A stretch of DNA of 64,000 bases. It comes from Paludibacteraceae bacterium. GTDB taxonomy: Bacteria > Bacteroidota > Bacteroidia > Bacteroidales > Paludibacteraceae. The position numbers were made by a program, and so were the translations under genes. A model generated the notes under the pieces. It made no database searches, was not told where the DNA came from, and saw only the letters and a list, made by a program, of their open reading frames with translations. Below, in pieces: positions 61,147 through 64,000 of this stretch (its first letter is position 1; every line of letters begins with the position of its first letter). The stretch lies in NCBI GenBank assembly GCA_024401555.1, contig JAKSKV010000001.1, positions 62,001 to 126,000 of the forward strand, in the 5' to 3' direction.

Positions 61147-61968
61147 TTACAACTTCACCTTCACCGAGAATTCGAGTGCGTGGTCGTGGTGTTCGTATGT
61201 GAAGCCCTCCTTTATAGGAGGCAAGACGCTTCGGTAATCGTACTCGTAGGCGACGCTTAGGAAAAGGATGGATACAATTCTGCACTCCACTTCCGTCTGG
61301 TTTCTGATCAGATAGTCCTTGAAATTATTTACCCTGGGTTGATAGAATAGCTTTTCGATGATGTTGGCTGTGTTTCCGATCTTCTGGATCATCCTTGGGC
61401 GTAGTGAAATGCGGAACGCTTTGTCGTCGAGCGTTTTCTTCTCGTCGGTGTAGTCAACAACATCGTACACGCCGGCTAAACTGATGGAGTAGTCGCAAAT
61501 CTTCTCTTTGCGGTAGATGTTGTATTTAGCGCCCGCCACAGCGGCCATTCTGAAGTTATATCCTTTGTATTTATTGTGGAGATATTCGTGGGCGATGAGG
61601 GGTGACCATCTTCTGTAAGGTAGGAATTCCATCTTGAAGTGCGATTCGACGCCGTTGTTCCTGATCTTGTCGTCCACTTTGGAGAGGGTGTACTTGCCGC
61701 TTATGGCGAGCGTGAACACACTATCTTCGACCGACATTCCTCCCGACGCCCGAACATCCGCCTTGTTGATGTTGCCGGAGCTGAGTGAACCACCTACGGA
61801 GATGACGCCCGTAATTTTATGCTCCTTTTTTGAATATGAACGTATGTTGTCAGAGTCTTTTTTCTCCTTTTTAACTTCTGCTTGGGCCTCTTCTTCCGCA
61901 TACATCGCGGTTGAATATAACGTCATCATCGATAACATGACGATCAATATTTGTAGTCTGTTCGGCAT
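61147..61968 (-). CDS. DUF481-like outer-membrane beta-barrel protein
   Basis: The 273-aa protein has a signal peptide ending near TAMYAE (residue 24), a Lys/Glu-rich linker (about 26-50) and a beta-rich domain with alternating strands (GVISVGGSLSSGNINKADVR onward), the DUF481/YdiY pattern, closing on a hydrophobic strand FSVKVKL. The family is thought to form outer-membrane barrels of unknown role, often salt-induced. It is transcribed alone between the GH10 terminator and the palindromic element. Confidence 0.78.
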   Translation of the reverse strand: MPNRLQILIVMLSMMTLYSTAMYAEEEAQAEVKKEKKDSDNIRSYSKKEHKITGVISVGGSLSSGNINKADVRASGGMSVEDSVFTLAISGKYTLSKVDDKIRNNGVESHFKMEFLPYRRWSPLIAHEYLHNKYKGYNFRMAAVAGAKYNIYRKEKICDYSISLAGVYDVVDYTDEKKTLDDKAFRISLRPRMIQKIGNTANIIEKLFYQPRVNNFKDYLIRNQTEVECRIVSILFLSVAYEYDYRSVLPPIKEGFTYEHHDHALEFSVKVKL

Positions 61969-62055
61969 ATCGTGTTTCTTTGCCGCGAAGATAGTGAAAA
62001 TATGGCGGAAGGGGAAGCAATTTCTTCGTCTTGCTTGTTCAGTATTTAAACGAAG

Positions 62056-62083
62056 AAGGGAACGACCATGCGGCCGCTCCCTT
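62056..62083 (-). terminator. Intrinsic terminator after the GH10 xylanase gene
   Basis: On the minus strand AAGGGAGCGGCC pairs with GGTCGTTCCCTT (12 bp with two G-T pairs) around GCAT, followed by TCTTCGTTT. It lies 26 bp past the stop. Confidence 0.7.
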
Positions 62084-62109
62084 CCGTTCGTTTTCAGAAT
62101 TTAGATGTT

Positions 62110-64000
62110 TTATCTGCAGATGAATACCTTTGAAACCTCGGTATTCAAATTTCTAAGGATGTATGGTCCGTTAGCTCTTACAGATTGTTTAATTACGTCG
62201 TTGATGTACTCACCTGCCTCAACCTTCATCTTGCCGAGGTATTCGCCGTTCATGTTGAAGATAGCGTACTCGCCAGCGCCGAAGATGTTCTCCAAATTTT
62301 CGATGCCTGTGGTTGATGAGTTGCAGTCGCTGCAAGTGAACTTGATCTTGTCCACATTTCCGTAAGCGCCATCGAAGGTCAATCGGATGATTTGCTCACC
62401 TGCCTCCAATCTTCTGGAAAGGTTACCCTTTACGGTCGTGTAGGTATCCCAGTCCGCTCCTTGAGGGATAGAGATGGTGGAGGTCAAATCGTATTGTCCT
62501 GATGACAAGTGGAACTTCGCAGCGTCGCTTCCTGATGAAACGGTTGCCTCGTATGAGTAGTTGCCAGCCTCTTTGACATATACGGTGTATTCCAACCACT
62601 CCTTTGCTGCGGTGTAACCGATAGCGTGGCCACCATTGCCCAATTTCACGACATCAACGCCTGAACCATCTTGACGATAGTCGTCTGCGCCAGCCTCAGC
62701 TGCGCCTTCGTTCTTGTCGTCGCTATCAAAGAATGAGATGCCTGGACAACCCTTGTCGAAATCCTCTGCCTCGATGGTACCAGGAAGTTCGATGGCTGAA
62801 CCGTTGAATGGTTTACGTGCGTCGCATACCAATACGGATGCGGTAGCGTCGGATTTATTACCCTTCTTGTCGAATACGGTGATCTTAACGGTTACGGTAC
62901 CGGTCTCCTCTGGTGTGAACTCAAACTCGTATGGAGTCATATACTTGTTCACCAAAAGTTTGTTGTTTGCGTACATATCCACGTGGTCAACACCCTCTGT
63001 GGCGCTTGCCGCAACGGTAATCTTAACTGATTCGCCCAACTCTACGCTCTCTTTGGAGAGTTTAACAGCTCCGTTTACGGATGGACCACCCATTGTAGGA
63101 GCCTTTGCGTTCTTTGCGGCGTCGGTTTTCATGTAGTTCTCCAACCAAGTCATGGCAGATCTCTTTTGACCGTTTCTGATCAAACCTGAACCATTTACCC
63201 AAGTGGATCCGTATTGCCATCCCCAAAGGGTTACGCCTGGTACGAAGTCAGCCTCCCACATGATAGGGAATTGCTCGGAGTATCTTGTGTAGAATACTTG
63301 GTCGTCTGATTTTGCGATATCGTACTCTGTGATGTAGATAGGCAATTTGATTTTGTCGTGGATCTCATACAATGCGTTCTTGAATTGAGCGCCGCCCATA
63401 TCGTTCAAGTCGTGTGATTGGCAACCAGCCGCATCGATTGGTGCGTTACAAGCCTTCAAACCGTTGACAAGGTTGATAAACTCAGTCTTTTGCCATTGGA
63501 AAGTGTTGTAGTCGTTGTAGATCAAAATGGCTTTTGGCCAGCGCTCACGAGCCAAGCGGAACGCCTCGGCGATCCATTGGTATGAGTTGGTATTAGGATA
63601 ACCATTCTTGTTGCAACCGTAGTTGGCGTGGTTACGCTCGTTAGCGAGCTCTCCCAAAGCTTCGATGATGTTTGTGTCTTTATAAGGAGAGTGGTAGTTT
63701 CCACCTGCGTAGATAGCCTCGTTCACAACGTCCATGATTTGCAAATCAGGGAAGTGCTTTGCCACTGCGTCGTACCACTCGATGATGGCCTTCTTGGTAT
63801 CCGCGACGCTCAATCCCTTGATCCAGCCAGGATATTGGCTACCCCAGATCATGGCGTGGAATTTGAAGATGAGGCCGTTTTGCTTACAGTATTGGTACGT
63901 TCTGTCGGCGTTGCCCCAATCGAATTTTCCCCAACCTTTGTGGATGGAACCCCATTTGCAACCGTTCTCGCAAGTTACTTGCTCCCAATAGTCGGAGAAC
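62110..64000 (-). CDS. Secreted GH10 endo-xylanase with Ig-like and CBM6 domains (5' end beyond window)
   Basis: The frame is open from the right edge, so the N-terminus is missing (about 629 codons seen). The GH10 barrel shows the acid/base Glu in MDVVNEAIYAG (codon 63718-63720) and the nucleophile in YITEYDIA (codon 63325-63327). An Ig-like domain follows (about 63065-62835), then a CBM6 module (IELPGTIEAEDFD onward, about 62795-62340) and a C-terminal domain ending YILRNLNTEVSKVFICR. That end resembles sorting domains of secreted Bacteroidota enzymes but lacks the usual type A pattern. It should cut xylan outside the cell. An internal ATG at 63852 is not the start. Confidence 0.92.
   Translation of the reverse strand, partial: FSDYWEQVTCENGCKWGSIHKGWGKFDWGNADRTYQYCKQNGLIFKFHAMIWGSQYPGWIKGLSVADTKKAIIEWYDAVAKHFPDLQIMDVVNEAIYAGGNYHSPYKDTNIIEALGELANERNHANYGCNKNGYPNTNSYQWIAEAFRLARERWPKAILIYNDYNTFQWQKTEFINLVNGLKACNAPIDAAGCQSHDLNDMGGAQFKNALYEIHDKIKLPIYITEYDIAKSDDQVFYTRYSEQFPIMWEADFVPGVTLWGWQYGSTWVNGSGLIRNGQKRSAMTWLENYMKTDAAKNAKAPTMGGPSVNGAVKLSKESVELGESVKITVAASATEGVDHVDMYANNKLLVNKYMTPYEFEFTPEETGTVTVKITVFDKKGNKSDATASVLVCDARKPFNGSAIELPGTIEAEDFDKGCPGISFFDSDDKNEGAAEAGADDYRQDGSGVDVVKLGNGGHAIGYTAAKEWLEYTVYVKEAGNYSYEATVSSGSDAAKFHLSSGQYDLTSTISIPQGADWDTYTTVKGNLSRRLEAGEQIIRLTFDGAYGNVDKIKFTCSDCNSSTTGIENLENIFGAGEYAIFNMNGEYLGKMKVEAGEYINDVIKQSVRANGPYILRNLNTEVSKVFICR

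Noticed and set aside
62110..63852. Taking ATG 63852 as the xylanase start
   Set aside because: The frame continues upstream to the window edge with typical GH10 sequence (for example CENGCKWGS), so the gene is cut by the edge.

Overview
The window looks like a chromosomal segment of a Bacteroidota bacterium, most likely a polysaccharide-degrading member of the Bacteroidales. The evidence is SprA (2525 aa), a GldJ-type lipoprotein, a GH5 cellulase with a type IX secretion (T9SS) sorting domain, a Bacteroidota-style YidC, the folP-dacA-lolD and ruvA-sprA gene pairs, and repeated matches to the Bacteroidota -7 promoter element TAnnTTTG. Family names come from motif recognition; no database search was run. 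I saw no tRNA, rRNA, CRISPR array or complete insertion sequence.

Layout. 1-4547 (minus): glycogen operon (debranching enzyme, GT4 synthase-like transferase, GH57 amylase cut by the left edge). 4770-9491 (plus): RluA-type pseudouridine synthase, Xaa-Pro aminopeptidase, thioredoxin-like periplasmic protein, gamma-carbonic anhydrase-like protein. 9567-22137 (minus): ruvA-sprA plus a small membrane protein, an abundant-looking lipoprotein, YebC, and folP-dacA-lolD. 22378-26050 (plus): gldJ, murF and two small proteins. 26009-27643: nadB. 27895-31059 (plus): lipoprotein, TGS/uridine-kinase-like protein, TonB-domain protein, membrane protein. 31122-35401: divergent dprA and rbfA with a LolC/E permease and TrkH. 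35542-37431: GH5 cellulase. 37693-41949: a very large 2-hydroxyacyl-CoA dehydratase activator. 42041-44893 (minus): three coiled-coil/membrane proteins of unknown function and a pseudo-NlpC/P60 protein. 45048-51185: Nudix regulator-like protein, ABC exporter, YidC, sodium:solute symporter. 52161-57588 (plus): MarR-controlled efflux operon (TolC, HlyD, two ABC-2 permeases, no ATPase). 57600-61146: accessory island. 61147 to the end: DUF481 protein and a GH10 xylanase cut by the right edge.

How the genes fit together. SprA is the T9SS outer-membrane channel and GldJ a lipoprotein of the same machinery. The GH5 cellulase carries a typical type A sorting domain and the GH10 xylanase a less typical C-terminal domain, so this segment encodes both secretion parts and probable secreted cargo for cellulose and xylan attack. 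The glycogen operon stores and remobilises the glucose gained.

The most unusual stretch is 57.6-61.1 kb. It holds a DUF262-HNH nuclease-like gene, a 97-aa unknown gene and an EcoRI-type adenine methyltransferase, interspersed with three unrelated families of palindromic DNA: a 62-bp two-hairpin repeat placed just 3' of two consecutive genes, a cluster of four mini-hairpins, and a 175-bp nested inverted-repeat element upstream of the methyltransferase. Other points of interest are an NlpC/P60 protein that has lost its catalytic Cys and probably its His, a GH57 amylase whose usual motif-IV Asp reads as Gly, and a perfect palindrome that puts back-to-back -7 elements between dprA and rbfA.
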